Source: Anaerolineales bacterium (GTDB lineage: Bacteria; Chloroflexota; Anaerolineae; Anaerolineales; Villigracilaceae). Taken from it: a stretch of DNA of 56,419 bases. Under the pieces are notes generated by a model. That model was not told the origin of the DNA. It did not search any database and was given only the letters and a program-made list of their open reading frames with translations. The stretch is from contig JADZCC010000027.1 in the NCBI GenBank assembly GCA_020851785.1, positions 1 to 56,419 on the forward strand, given 5' to 3'. Both the position numbers and the translations under genes were made by a program. This document shows, piece after piece, positions 25,591 to 33,159 of the stretch; the first letter of the stretch is position 1; every line of letters begins with the position of its first letter.

Positions 25591-27492
25591 TTAATCCGCG
25601 GCGGTGGGTTCGGCGTCTGGTTTTTCGCGGCGGAGCAGGATCGAATCTGCGTGGATGTTGGCGCGGTCTTCTGTGTCCGCTAGCCGATCCAGGATGCCGT
25701 ATTGCGCTTCCAACTCGTGGCGGAATTGTTGCGTGTAAAGGCGATAGTAATGCCCGCGCAGGCGGAGAAGCTCGGCATGCGTGCCTTGTTCGGCGATGCG
25801 CCCATCTTCGATCACCAGGATGCGATTCGCTTTGCGGATAGTGGACAAACGATGCGCGATCACAAAAGAAGTGCGCCCTTGCATGAGGGCTTCCATCCCT
25901 TTTTGGATGAGCGCCTCGGTAAGCGTATCCACGCTGGAGGTGGCCTCATCCATGATGAACAGTTCCGGCTTGGCCAGCACGGCGCGCGCCAGGCTGATTA
26001 ATTGCTTCTGCCCAACGGAGAGCAAGTTGCCGCCTTCGCCGACGTTTTGCTCGTAACCTTTTTCGAGCGTGGCGATGAAGTTGTGCGCTCCGGCAGTTTT
26101 TGCGGCTTCTTCCACTTCCGCGTCGGTGGCGTTCAAACGACCATAACGAATATTCTCGCGGACTGTGCCGGAAAACAGATGCGGCGTTTGCAGGACGATG
26201 CCTATTTTGGAGTGAATCGATTCGAGCGTATAGTCCAGATAATCCTGTCCGTTGATCCGGATCATTCCGCTTTTCGGTTCGTAAAAGCGACAGAGTAGAT
26301 TCACAATCGTGGATTTGCCGCCGCCGGTCGGGCCGACGAGCGCGATCATTTCGCCCGCGTTGACGGTTAAGGTGAAATCCGTCAGGACAGGTTTACGTTC
26401 TTCGTAATAAAAATCCACATGTTCAAATTCAATCTTGCCCATTAGCGTGGGGGCGGGGAGCGCGTTGGGCTTGTTGAGGATGTCTGGCGACGTATCAGCC
26501 AGTTTGAAAATCCGTTCGGCCGAAGCGATCGAATGTTGCATTTCGGCGTACACGCGCGCCAGGTCTTGCACCGGCCACATCATAAAGGTCAGGTAGGAGA
26601 CGAAGGCTTGAATCCCGCCGATGGTGATCATGCCAACTTGAATTTGTACGCCGCCATACCAGACGATGGCGCCCAAAGCAATAGCGCCAATGATCTGCAC
26701 AGTCGGCAGGAACAAAGCCGAGAGCCAGGCCGCGCGATACGAAGCGCGGTACATGCGCGTGGTGAGTTCTTGAAACTCCAGCAGGTTGAGGTCTTCGCGC
26801 CCCAGCGCCTTGACCACGCGCACGCCCTGAATGTTTTCATTATACGCGCCGGTGATCTTGCTGTTGGCGCGGCGGCTCTGACGAAATTCCACCAGGATAT
26901 ATTTCTGAAATTTCGTCGCCACAAAAACCATGATCGGGATGATGACCGAGACGATCAGCGCCAGCTTCCAGTTGATGATCGCCATAAACGTCAGCGAAGT
27001 GATGATGTTCATCGCCGCCCAGGTACTATCCACGATGCCCCAGGTCACCAAATCCGAAACGCGCCCGGTATCCGAAGTGACGCGCGCGATCAACCGCCCA
27101 ACCGCGTTCTGCGCGTAATAGGAAAGCGAAAGTTCCTGCAGGTGGTTGAATAACAACTTCCGCAAGTCGTATTGCACGCGCTCGCCCAGCACGCCGGCCA
27201 GATAGATGAACGTAAAAATAAATACGCATTGCATAAGCAGGAAGGTTCCATACATCCAGGCGATGCGAATCAGCGCGGCCTGATCGCCCAGCGCGATACC
27301 CTGATCCACCATCTGCTTGTTGAGATAGGTAAAGTAGGCGTCGAAGGCGGAAGTCAGCCCAATGGTGATTAAAAAGCCTACGACCCATTTCCAATGCGGT
27401 TTGATCACGCCCAGAATGCGTTTGAACACAGGCCCGGTTAATTGAGAGGTATATTCTTCTTCTTCGAGTTCGATTAATTCAGCTTCAGACAT
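25591..27492 (-). CDS. Second heterodimeric ABC exporter, subunit with catalytic Walker B
   Basis: 633 residues. The six-helix membrane domain spans about 40-330, followed by the ATPase with Walker A GPTGGGKST, signature LSVGQKQLI and Walker B FIMDEATSS with the catalytic Glu. The LSVGQ signature matches that of the 6381-8177 protein, so it should be the equivalent half of a second exporter. A charged C-terminal tail (about 600-633) lies beyond the ATPase. ATG 27492 has GGAG 5 nt upstream. The partner is 27958-29787, from which it is separated by a four-helix-bundle gene. Confidence 0.9.
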   Translation of the reverse strand: MSEAELIELEEEEYTSQLTGPVFKRILGVIKPHWKWVVGFLITIGLTSAFDAYFTYLNKQMVDQGIALGDQAALIRIAWMYGTFLLMQCVFIFTFIYLAGVLGERVQYDLRKLLFNHLQELSLSYYAQNAVGRLIARVTSDTGRVSDLVTWGIVDSTWAAMNIITSLTFMAIINWKLALIVSVIIPIMVFVATKFQKYILVEFRQSRRANSKITGAYNENIQGVRVVKALGREDLNLLEFQELTTRMYRASYRAAWLSALFLPTVQIIGAIALGAIVWYGGVQIQVGMITIGGIQAFVSYLTFMMWPVQDLARVYAEMQHSIASAERIFKLADTSPDILNKPNALPAPTLMGKIEFEHVDFYYEERKPVLTDFTLTVNAGEMIALVGPTGGGKSTIVNLLCRFYEPKSGMIRINGQDYLDYTLESIHSKIGIVLQTPHLFSGTVRENIRYGRLNATDAEVEEAAKTAGAHNFIATLEKGYEQNVGEGGNLLSVGQKQLISLARAVLAKPELFIMDEATSSVDTLTEALIQKGMEALMQGRTSFVIAHRLSTIRKANRILVIEDGRIAEQGTHAELLRLRGHYYRLYTQQFRHELEAQYGILDRLADTEDRANIHADSILLRREKPDAEPTAAD

Positions 27493-27569
27493 AGGTACTC
27501 CATAAAATTATGAAATATGAATTTTGAATTATGAAAATTCAAGCCACACTTCAAACTTCTCAGCGTTTT

Positions 27570-27938
27570 TTATAATTTTCCTGTCCGCTTCTTAACCTTT
27601 CTAACAATTGTTGTTAAAATGGCGATAAGTTCATCTGTCTCTTTGCGAAGCGGTTCGAGTCGTTTGGCAGACATAATTTCTGCTCGTGTAATTAATTCAA
27701 GCCAAAAAGCAGTCTCGTCGGCTTCTTGCAAAACACTTTCGAGTTTATGTATAAAATCAGCGTCAGATTTTGCCCGTTGACTTTCGCGATATTGCGCGCC
27801 AACCGAAGCGCCAGACCGTAACACCTGCTTGCCTAAAACCTGCGCTTCAGTTGATTTCGGTAGGTTTTGATATAACTTTACAATTCTTAAAGCAAATTCA
27901 GTTGTTCGTTCTCTTAAATCATTCTTGACTTCGTTCAT
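27570..27938 (-). CDS. Four-helix-bundle protein (23S rRNA intervening-sequence type)
   Basis: 122 residues, all helical. It starts with RERTTEFALRIVKLYQNLP, continues with LGKQVLRSGASVGAQYRES and KLESVLQEADETAFWLELI, and ends RKVKKRTGKL; these are hallmarks of the S23/four-helix-bundle family. Members were first found in insertions of 23S rRNA genes, but most, as here, are free-standing; their function is unsettled. No rRNA is nearby. GAAAGGAAGG precedes ATG 27938. The gene and its flanks are clearly richer in A/T than the exporter genes on either side, suggesting later insertion into the operon. Confidence 0.85.
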   Translation of the reverse strand: MNEVKNDLRERTTEFALRIVKLYQNLPKSTEAQVLGKQVLRSGASVGAQYRESQRAKSDADFIHKLESVLQEADETAFWLELITRAEIMSAKRLEPLRKETDELIAILTTIVRKVKKRTGKL

Positions 27939-27957
27939 TGCGCCTTCCTTTCATGCT

Positions 27958-29787
27958 TCATAATTCTGATTTCATAATTTCTTCTTCCAGTTCGGCGTCA
28001 ATTTTGGTTTGAATGTCGTACACCTTGCGGTACATGCCGCCCAGTTGTTCGAGCAGTTCCTGATGCGCGCCTTTTTGAATCAGCCGGCCCTGATCCAACA
28101 CGAGGATTAAGTTGGCCTTCATCACCGATTGAATGCGATGTGCGATGATGAAGGTGGTGCGGTTTTCCATCAATCCGTCGAGCGCGGCGCGAATTTCCGC
28201 TTCGGTTTGCGTGTCAATCGCGGAAGTTGAATCGTCCAAAATCAAAATGCGCGGATTTTTCAGAATCGTGCGGGCAATCGTCACGCGTTGTTTTTGCCCG
28301 CCAGAAAGCGTTACGCCTTTTTCGCCAACTAGCGTGTTGTAGCCGTCCGGAAAGGATAAAATCACTTCGTGAATTGCGGCGGCGCGAGCGGCGGCTTCAA
28401 TTTCCGCTTCCGTCACGTTGCGTCCCACGCCGTACAAAATGTTCTCGCGGATCGAGCGGCTGAACAAAAACGGCTCCTGTTGCACAATTCCAATTTGCTC
28501 GCGTAAGTATTTGCGCGAATAATCCTTTAGCTCCACGCCATCCAACAAAATGCTTCCGCTGGTGTAATCATGAAAGCGCGGGAGCAGATTGACCAGCGAG
28601 GTTTTGCCGGAGCCAGTTGAACCCAGCAAAGCGATGGATTGCCCGGGTTGGATGTGGAAGGAAATATCCTGAATGACTTCATGCGTTCCGTCTGCATAAA
28701 CAAACGAGACGTTTTTGAATTCAAGTTCGCCGCGCACCGGACCCTCAGGCTGGTACCTGCCATCCGTAAGCGGTTCCCGCGCCTGACGGGTGATGTCCAT
28801 CAGGCGGGCGTATGAGACCATCCCCGTGGAGGTTTGGACGATGGTGCGCCCCAAATTACGGATTGGGAAAATCAGCCAGACCACCAGACCGACATACGCG
28901 AGATAATCGCCGAGGGTGATTTCGTGATTGATCGTCATAAAGGCCGCGTAGGTGTAACCGAAGAGCATTTGCGCGCCCAGCGCAATGTCCGAAAGCGGCC
29001 AGAAGAGCGACTGCATTAACAGCAGGATTTTGCCTTTGAGAAATTTGAGCCAGTTGTCTTTTTCAAATTTGGCTTTTTCGTAATCCTGCCGTGCAAAGGC
29101 CTTTACCACGCGTACGCCGGTTAGATTCTCCTGCAGGGTGGTGGAGAGGAGCGCTTCCTGCGCTTGATAAGCTTCGTAGGCTTTGGTGACGCGCTTGAAA
29201 AACCAGATGGAGACGATGAGCATCAGCGGGATGACGATGACCGAAAGCAAGCCCAGCTTGACGTTGAGATAGAGGATCGCGCCCCAGTTGATGAAGAACA
29301 GCAGGACAATGCGACCCACGCCAATGGCCTGTTCGGAAAAGAAGCGCCGAAGCGCGTCCACGTCTGAAGTGACGCGCTCAATCAAATCTCCGGTGGGGGT
29401 TTGGCTGTGATAGGAGAAACTCAAGCGCTGAATGTGGTCAAAGAGGAAGTCTCTCAAACGGCGGGTAATGCCTTCGGCGGTGTAGGCCGCCAAACGTCCC
29501 GAAAGGAACGCAAAGCCGCCTTCAAAGAGGGCCAGCGTCACGAAGCCCAAGCCAATCAGCAGGAAGGTTTGGGTGGCGCTTCCCAACCTCCAGCCGGCGG
29601 TTAATACATCGTCAACGAAAAAACGTAAGAGTAAATAGACGGAAGTTTTGGCCAGCGCCGAAATTGCCAGGGCCAGGGTGGCGGCGAGATAGGCGAAGCG
29701 GAAGTCGGTCATCATGCGCCATAAACCGGTCAGGCGGTTTTTGTGCAAGGCGTTGCGGAAATCGAAGGATTGAGTTGGGGTAGTCAT
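27958..29787 (-). CDS. Second heterodimeric ABC exporter, subunit with degenerate Walker B
   Basis: 609 residues. The membrane domain spans about 25-310. The ATPase has Walker A GSTGSGKTS, canonical signature LSGGQKQRV, and Walker B LILDDSTSAID in which Asp replaces the catalytic Glu. It therefore pairs with the 25591-27492 protein in the same way as the first exporter couple. ATG 29787 is chosen because GGAG lies 6 nt upstream; an upstream extension would run through the leader terminator. Upstream are a terminator, a 24-codon ORF and a good promoter. Confidence 0.9.
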   Translation of the reverse strand: MTTPTQSFDFRNALHKNRLTGLWRMMTDFRFAYLAATLALAISALAKTSVYLLLRFFVDDVLTAGWRLGSATQTFLLIGLGFVTLALFEGGFAFLSGRLAAYTAEGITRRLRDFLFDHIQRLSFSYHSQTPTGDLIERVTSDVDALRRFFSEQAIGVGRIVLLFFINWGAILYLNVKLGLLSVIVIPLMLIVSIWFFKRVTKAYEAYQAQEALLSTTLQENLTGVRVVKAFARQDYEKAKFEKDNWLKFLKGKILLLMQSLFWPLSDIALGAQMLFGYTYAAFMTINHEITLGDYLAYVGLVVWLIFPIRNLGRTIVQTSTGMVSYARLMDITRQAREPLTDGRYQPEGPVRGELEFKNVSFVYADGTHEVIQDISFHIQPGQSIALLGSTGSGKTSLVNLLPRFHDYTSGSILLDGVELKDYSRKYLREQIGIVQQEPFLFSRSIRENILYGVGRNVTEAEIEAAARAAAIHEVILSFPDGYNTLVGEKGVTLSGGQKQRVTIARTILKNPRILILDDSTSAIDTQTEAEIRAALDGLMENRTTFIIAHRIQSVMKANLILVLDQGRLIQKGAHQELLEQLGGMYRKVYDIQTKIDAELEEEIMKSEL

Positions 29788-29819
29788 TCTGCTCCAGAAA
29801 ATAAAACGGTAAACAGGGA

Positions 29820-29851
29820 AACAAAAAGGCTGTGACGAGTGCGTCACAGCC
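29820..29851 (-). terminator. Intrinsic terminator inside the exporter leader
   Basis: On the minus strand GGCTGTGACG, loop CACT, CGTCACAGCC (29851-29828) form a perfect 10-bp stem followed by TTTTTGTTT. It lies between the 24-codon leader ORF and the exporter gene, in the orientation that would stop read-through into the exporter. Confidence 0.75.
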
Positions 29852-29874
29852 CGAAAAAACAAAGACGGGAAGAC

Positions 29875-29949
29875 CTAGGGACGGTCTAGAGGCGCACTCA
29901 GAGGAAGGGATAAATCAGCCGGTTCTTTGACGATGTTTGCGACGGACAT
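29875..29949 (-). CDS. 24-residue leader peptide upstream of the ABC exporter
   Basis: Starts MSVANIVK and ends LSLPLSAPLDRP. ATG 29949 has AAGGAG 9 nt upstream and lies about 35 nt inside the predicted transcript. The stop codon falls within a small AGACC/GGTCT hairpin, and an intrinsic terminator begins about 23 nt after it. The layout (promoter, short ORF, terminator, exporter) matches ribosome-mediated attenuators such as bmrB upstream of bmrCD in Bacillus subtilis. A small exported peptide is an alternative. Longer in-frame starts upstream would include the promoter and are rejected. Confidence 0.55.
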   Translation of the reverse strand: MSVANIVKEPADLSLPLSAPLDRP

Positions 29950-29993
29950 TTGAGCGCGCTCCTTTCTTTTTGGATTTTTCTTGCGATGTCCCG

Positions 29994-30023
29994 AGTTTAC
30001 ACTGTGCGCCGAAGAAATGTCAA
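29994..30023 (-). promoter_or_regulatory. Promoter of the leader peptide and exporter
   Basis: Minus-strand TTGACA at 30023-30018, 18-nt spacer, TAAACT at 29999-29994. The -35 box is a perfect sigma-70 consensus. Predicted transcription start near 29986. Confidence 0.65.
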
Positions 30024-30131
30024 GCGCCAAAATTGAAAGCGCGCAAAAACGGCGCCCGTACCAATCTCCCAATGTAAACGCGCGCTTTTCCTTGTAGAAT
30101 GAATCATCTTTTAATGGTTTGGAGGAGAAAC

Positions 30132-30638
30132 ATGGATGCATACGAGAAAAAAGTGGACAAGGCGTTGAGTAAAATTGAAAAAGCCAGTGGGGTGGCTAAT
30201 CGAATTCGGATTGGTTGTTGGGTGGTGGTAGCGAACTTGTTTTTTGCGGCCTTCTGCGCGTGGGGGGTGTATGCGGGGTATGTTGGTTGGAAGTTGGAGA
30301 GCGCAGGCGTGCAAGTAGTCGGGACAGTCATTGGGCTTGAAGAGAGTTCCAGCGCAGATAACGGATGTTGCGTGTATTCTCCAGTCGTTGAGTTTAAAAC
30401 AACGGATCAGAAGACCTATTCTTTTGAAAGCGGCAACGCATCCTACCCGCCCGCGTACGAAGTCGGCGAAACTGTCCCGGTGCTGTATGACCCGCAGAAC
30501 CCGAACACGGCGCAAATTGACAAATGGACAGAGCGCTGGTTGATGCCAATTATCCTCGTCCCGGCGATGATTCTGGCCGCCTTGCTCGTGAACTTCTTTC
30601 TAATTCGTTCAATGGTGCGGAATGAAGTAATAGATTGA
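30132..30638 (+). CDS. DUF3592-type membrane protein
   Basis: 168 residues. A short charged N-terminus (MDAYEKKVDKALSKIEK), a membrane helix at about 32-55, an extracytoplasmic beta domain with VGTVIGLEESSS, CVYSPVVEF and VPVLYDPQNPNTAQID (the DUF3592 pattern), and a second helix at about 137-160. Function unknown. ATG 30132 has GGAGGAG 5 nt upstream, and TAGAAT at 30095-30100 may be the -10 box. Transcribed divergently from the exporter leader. Confidence 0.75.
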   Translation: MDAYEKKVDKALSKIEKASGVANRIRIGCWVVVANLFFAAFCAWGVYAGYVGWKLESAGVQVVGTVIGLEESSSADNGCCVYSPVVEFKTTDQKTYSFESGNASYPPAYEVGETVPVLYDPQNPNTAQIDKWTERWLMPIILVPAMILAALLVNFFLIRSMVRNEVID

Positions 30639-30655
30639 AGTGAGTCGGCGCGGCT

Positions 30656-30817
30656 TTACTTTCTACGCGGACGCATCCAGCGCCCGCCGAGGATGAGCGA
30701 GACGAGGATGAAGCCAATCGAAATCCAGGAATAGGCGGTGTTGTCGGTACTGAGGCCGATGACGAGAAAGGTCAGCCCGAGGACCAGCGCAATGGTTGAG
30801 ATTTGTTTTTTGTTCAT
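30656..30817 (-). CDS. 53-residue membrane protein
   Basis: A small gene below usual ORF cut-offs. It encodes MNKKQISTIALVLGLTFLV, then a polar turn with STDNTAYSW, then a second hydrophobic stretch ISIGFILVSLILGG and a basic tail RWMRPRRK, so a two-helix hairpin with both ends inside. AAGGA lies 10 nt before ATG 30817. The stop is 18 nt from the stop of the DUF3592 gene. Function unknown. Confidence 0.6.
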   Translation of the reverse strand: MNKKQISTIALVLGLTFLVIGLSTDNTAYSWISIGFILVSLILGGRWMRPRRK

Positions 30818-30890
30818 GAGGTTTTCCTTGACGGATAGTTTACGCGAAGAAGGCGGAATTTGTAAACTTTTGCGAGGCGGTTAATTGAAA

Positions 30891-30919
30891 ACGGCAAACG
30901 CCATGCTGGCGTTTGCCGT
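30891..30919 (-). terminator. Terminator of the cupin gene
   Basis: ACGGCAAACGCCA, loop, TGGCGTTTGCCGT: a perfect 13-bp stem with a 3-nt loop, followed on the minus strand by TTTTC. Confidence 0.75.
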
Positions 30920-30938
30920 TAGGTCGGTTTAGAGGGAA

Positions 30939-31391
30939 TTAAGAAGCTACGTTGAAATCTGCCATTTTGCGAATGCGGTCGCGCACTTCCGGCGTGGCCA
31001 GTTCCTCGGCGGTGTAGTTCATCTTGAAATCCACCTGATCTTCGTAGCCGCCTGGTTCGTAAATGAGCATGTTATGGCTGTCTTTGCCGCCAAGCACACG
31101 CACGCTGTGGACGGTGTTCGGCGGGACATAGAGGGCGTCGCCTGCGTTGAGGATGTGCGTTTCACCTTCCACTGTCCATTCCACCTGACCATCCAACACG
31201 TAAAACGTCTCGGAGTGATCTTTGTGGAAGTGCGGCGGCACTTCAAAGGTGGAAAGCCAGCGCGCGACCATGATCGTGTAGCGTCCCTCGCTTTGCGCCT
31301 TGGTGACCACGACCTGAATATCCGTCACGCCGTCTTCTTCAAAAGACGGGCGTTGTCCAGCCATTGAAAAAACATACTTCTTTGCGCTCAT
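30939..31391 (-). CDS. Cupin-domain protein
   Basis: 150 residues with one conserved cupin barrel. The first motif is PPHFHKDHSETFYVLDGQVEW with His ligands and Glu, and the second is DALYVPPNTVHSVRV. Such proteins bind a metal and act as small-molecule dioxygenases, isomerases or sensors; the substrate cannot be told. ATG 31391 has GGAG upstream; an in-frame start at 31469 would cross the preceding gene's end. It lies downstream of the NAD(P)-binding gene in the same direction. Confidence 0.8.
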   Translation of the reverse strand: MSAKKYVFSMAGQRPSFEEDGVTDIQVVVTKAQSEGRYTIMVARWLSTFEVPPHFHKDHSETFYVLDGQVEWTVEGETHILNAGDALYVPPNTVHSVRVLGGKDSHNMLIYEPGGYEDQVDFKMNYTAEELATPEVRDRIRKMADFNVAS

Positions 31392-31474
31392 GTTTTCTCC
31401 ATTTGTTGTTGTGCGGTAACGTTCGCGTTCCCGCGTAATGACAAGATAAATCTTGTCGTACTGCATCAAGTAGA

Positions 31475-32113
31475 TTAATACGCCACAGTGACGCGCTTGT
31501 GGATGAAGCGCGGCGTTTCAATTTCGTTGACCAGCGCGAGGGCGAAATCCTCAATCGAGATATTGCTATTGCCTTGCGAATCTACGAGCAGGCGGTTGTC
31601 ATCGCCGAGACGAAATACGCCGGTGCGACTGCCGGGAGCAATCATCGCGGCTGGGCTGAAGTAGGTCCAATCCAGCGCGTTGTTTTGACGACAGGCTTTC
31701 AGCGCGTCGCCGTGAGCGCTGGCGAGCGGACGCCAATCTGCTGGGAACTCGGGCGTATCCAGCAGCTGTACGCCGGGCGCCACTTCCAAACTGCCTGCGC
31801 CGCCGACGATTAAGAGACGCTTGACCTTGGCGGTTTGCAAACCTTTGAGCAGGGAATTGGCGACATCCACCAGCGTGGATGGATTTGAAAAATCCGGCGC
31901 GTAGGCGCTAACGACTGCGTCGTGACCAGCAACCGCCACGGCGACGTTATCTGCATTTGCAACATCGGCCTTCTGAAAAGTGAGGTTAAGCTTGGCGGTG
32001 TCCCCCCGCTCGGGATGGCGAACCAGTCCGGTGACGGAGTGTCCGCGCGACAGCGCTTCCTGTGCGATGACTTTGCCAATATTGCCGGTGGCTCCAAAGA
32101 TGGCGATCTTCAT
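31475..32113 (-). CDS. NAD(P)-binding SDR-like protein (NmrA/YwnB type)
   Basis: 212 residues, atypical short-chain dehydrogenase fold. The dinucleotide loop GATGNIG is at residues 7-13, then RHPERGD for the phosphate side, KADVANADNV, and LLIVGGAGSLEV. It lacks the YxxxK pair of classical enzymes, as usual for this branch. Likely a quinone or redox-sensing reductase (family knowledge). AAGGAG precedes ATG 32113. It is divergent from an HxlR regulator, a common arrangement for regulated detoxification genes. Confidence 0.82.
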   Translation of the reverse strand: MKIAIFGATGNIGKVIAQEALSRGHSVTGLVRHPERGDTAKLNLTFQKADVANADNVAVAVAGHDAVVSAYAPDFSNPSTLVDVANSLLKGLQTAKVKRLLIVGGAGSLEVAPGVQLLDTPEFPADWRPLASAHGDALKACRQNNALDWTYFSPAAMIAPGSRTGVFRLGDDNRLLVDSQGNSNISIEDFALALVNEIETPRFIHKRVTVAY

Positions 32114-32206
32114 ATCTAACTTGCTCCTTAAAGGTAATTTTTTGCCGTAAAGCGAGGTTACTATAATAGACTTACTTTCTTAATGCAATCAGGCACTTTG
32201 AAGTGA

Positions 32207-32212
32207 TATACT
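32207..32212 (+). promoter_or_regulatory. -10 box for the HxlR gene, in a shared divergent control region
   Basis: TATACT lies 6 nt before ATG 32219 with no ribosome site, fitting a leaderless transcript. The 105-nt gap to the divergent gene (32114-32218) also carries CTATAATAG at about 32161-32168, readable as a -10 box in either direction. An HxlR operator is expected here but I cannot define it. Confidence 0.45.
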
Positions 32213-32218
32213 TACCGC

Positions 32219-32590
32219 ATGGAAACCAGAATCACTGATGGAAATGCATATAAACAGGCCTGCCCCACCCGCTTGGCGCTGGACCGGATTGCCGATAAGT
32301 GGACGGTGTTGGTTATGGGTCTGCTGGAAAGTCGCCCGCGCCGTTTTTCGGAATTGAAGCGCGAAGTGGAGGGGATTTCGCAGAAGATGCTGACGCAAAC
32401 CCTGCGGGATTTGGAGCGCGATGGATTAATCACGCGCACGGTCTTCGCGCAGGTTCCGCCGCGCGTGGAATATGAGATCACCCCGCTGGGGCGGACGTTG
32501 TGCGAGCCAATCGCGGCCATCCGCCGTTGGGCGGAGGTGAATATCAACGAGTTGATGGACGCGCAATCTGTTTATGACGCGCGAAGATAA
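32219..32590 (+). CDS. HxlR-family transcriptional regulator
   Basis: 123 residues, winged helix. [20 protein letters not shown] contains the conserved Cys (residue 15) and the W-T-x-L core. [21 protein letters not shown] is the recognition region, followed by the wing [12 protein letters not shown]. Members bind as dimers to a dyad and often respond to quinones, aldehydes or thiol oxidation. It probably controls the divergent NAD(P)-binding gene and the cupin, and itself. A strong terminator follows. Confidence 0.88.
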   Translation: METRITDGNAYKQACPTRLALDRIADKWTVLVMGLLESRPRRFSELKREVEGISQKMLTQTLRDLERDGLITRTVFAQVPPRVEYEITPLGRTLCEPIAAIRRWAEVNINELMDAQSVYDARR

Positions 32591-32622
32591 GCGCGCCAAG
32601 CGCTCGACCTTTTTAGATCTGT

Positions 32623-32657
32623 AAATAAACGGCGGGTTAAAAACCCGCCGTTTATTT
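32623..32657 (+). terminator. Strong intrinsic terminator after the HxlR gene
   Basis: AAATAAACGGCGGGTT pairs perfectly with AACCCGCCGTTTATTT across a 3-nt A loop, followed by TTATG. Confidence 0.85.
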
Positions 32658-32756
32658 TTATGCAGCGTTCCACAAAGTGGTTTTCCGTTTTGAAAAAAGA
32701 CCCTTGTAAAAATAGAAAATATGTTCTAAAATAAAAGCAGAAAGGATATGCGACCC

Positions 32757-33116
32757 ATGTTAAATCTAAACTCTGTAATGATCGGCACGACTCAAGCGCA
32801 GGCATTGGCGACTTTCTACGAGAAAGTATTGGGCAAACCCGCAGACATGAATGATTCAGAAAATGGTTTTTGGGGCTGGCAAGTCGGCGGCGGATTTTTG
32901 GGAATTTTGAATCACTCTGAAATGGGCGGCAAAACCAAAGACCCCGGACGCATTATGCTCAATTATGAAACTGCGGATGTAAAAGCTGAATTTGAACGGA
33001 TTAAATCTGCGGGCGCAGTTGTAATTCGAGAACCGTATGAGATGGGCGGCGGCACGATTGCCACGCTGGCTGACCCAGATGGAAACTACTTTCAATTGGT
33101 GACGCCGATGTCGTAA
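32757..33116 (+). CDS. VOC-superfamily (glyoxalase-like) protein
   Basis: 119 residues with two beta-alpha-beta-beta-beta units. It starts NLNSVMIGTTQAQALATFYEKVLG and ends TIATLADPDGNYFQLVTP, the standard VOC termini. The family includes metal-dependent lyases, dioxygenases and resistance proteins; this one is unassigned. ATG 32757 is preferred over the in-frame ATG 32748, which is too close to the AAAGG site. Bounded by terminators on both sides. Confidence 0.8.
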   Translation: MLNLNSVMIGTTQAQALATFYEKVLGKPADMNDSENGFWGWQVGGGFLGILNHSEMGGKTKDPGRIMLNYETADVKAEFERIKSAGAVVIREPYEMGGGTIATLADPDGNYFQLVTPMS

Positions 33117-33121
33117 GTAGA

Positions 33122-33156
33122 AGTTGGAGGCTGGAAAATATTTCCAGCCTCCAACT
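33122..33156. terminator. Bidirectional terminator
   Basis: AGTTGGAGGCTGGAAA and TTTCCAGCCTCCAACT form a perfect 16-bp stem with a 3-nt loop between two convergent genes. It lies 4 nt from the stop of the beta-helix gene. Confidence 0.8.
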
Positions 33157-33159
33157 ATT

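Noticed and set aside
27570..27938. Four-helix-bundle gene as sign of a 23S rRNA insertion
   Set aside because: No rRNA sequence flanks it; free-standing members are common.
29875..30141. 88-codon version of the exporter leader ORF
   Set aside because: The upstream part would span the promoter; the AAGGAG site marks the internal ATG at 29949.
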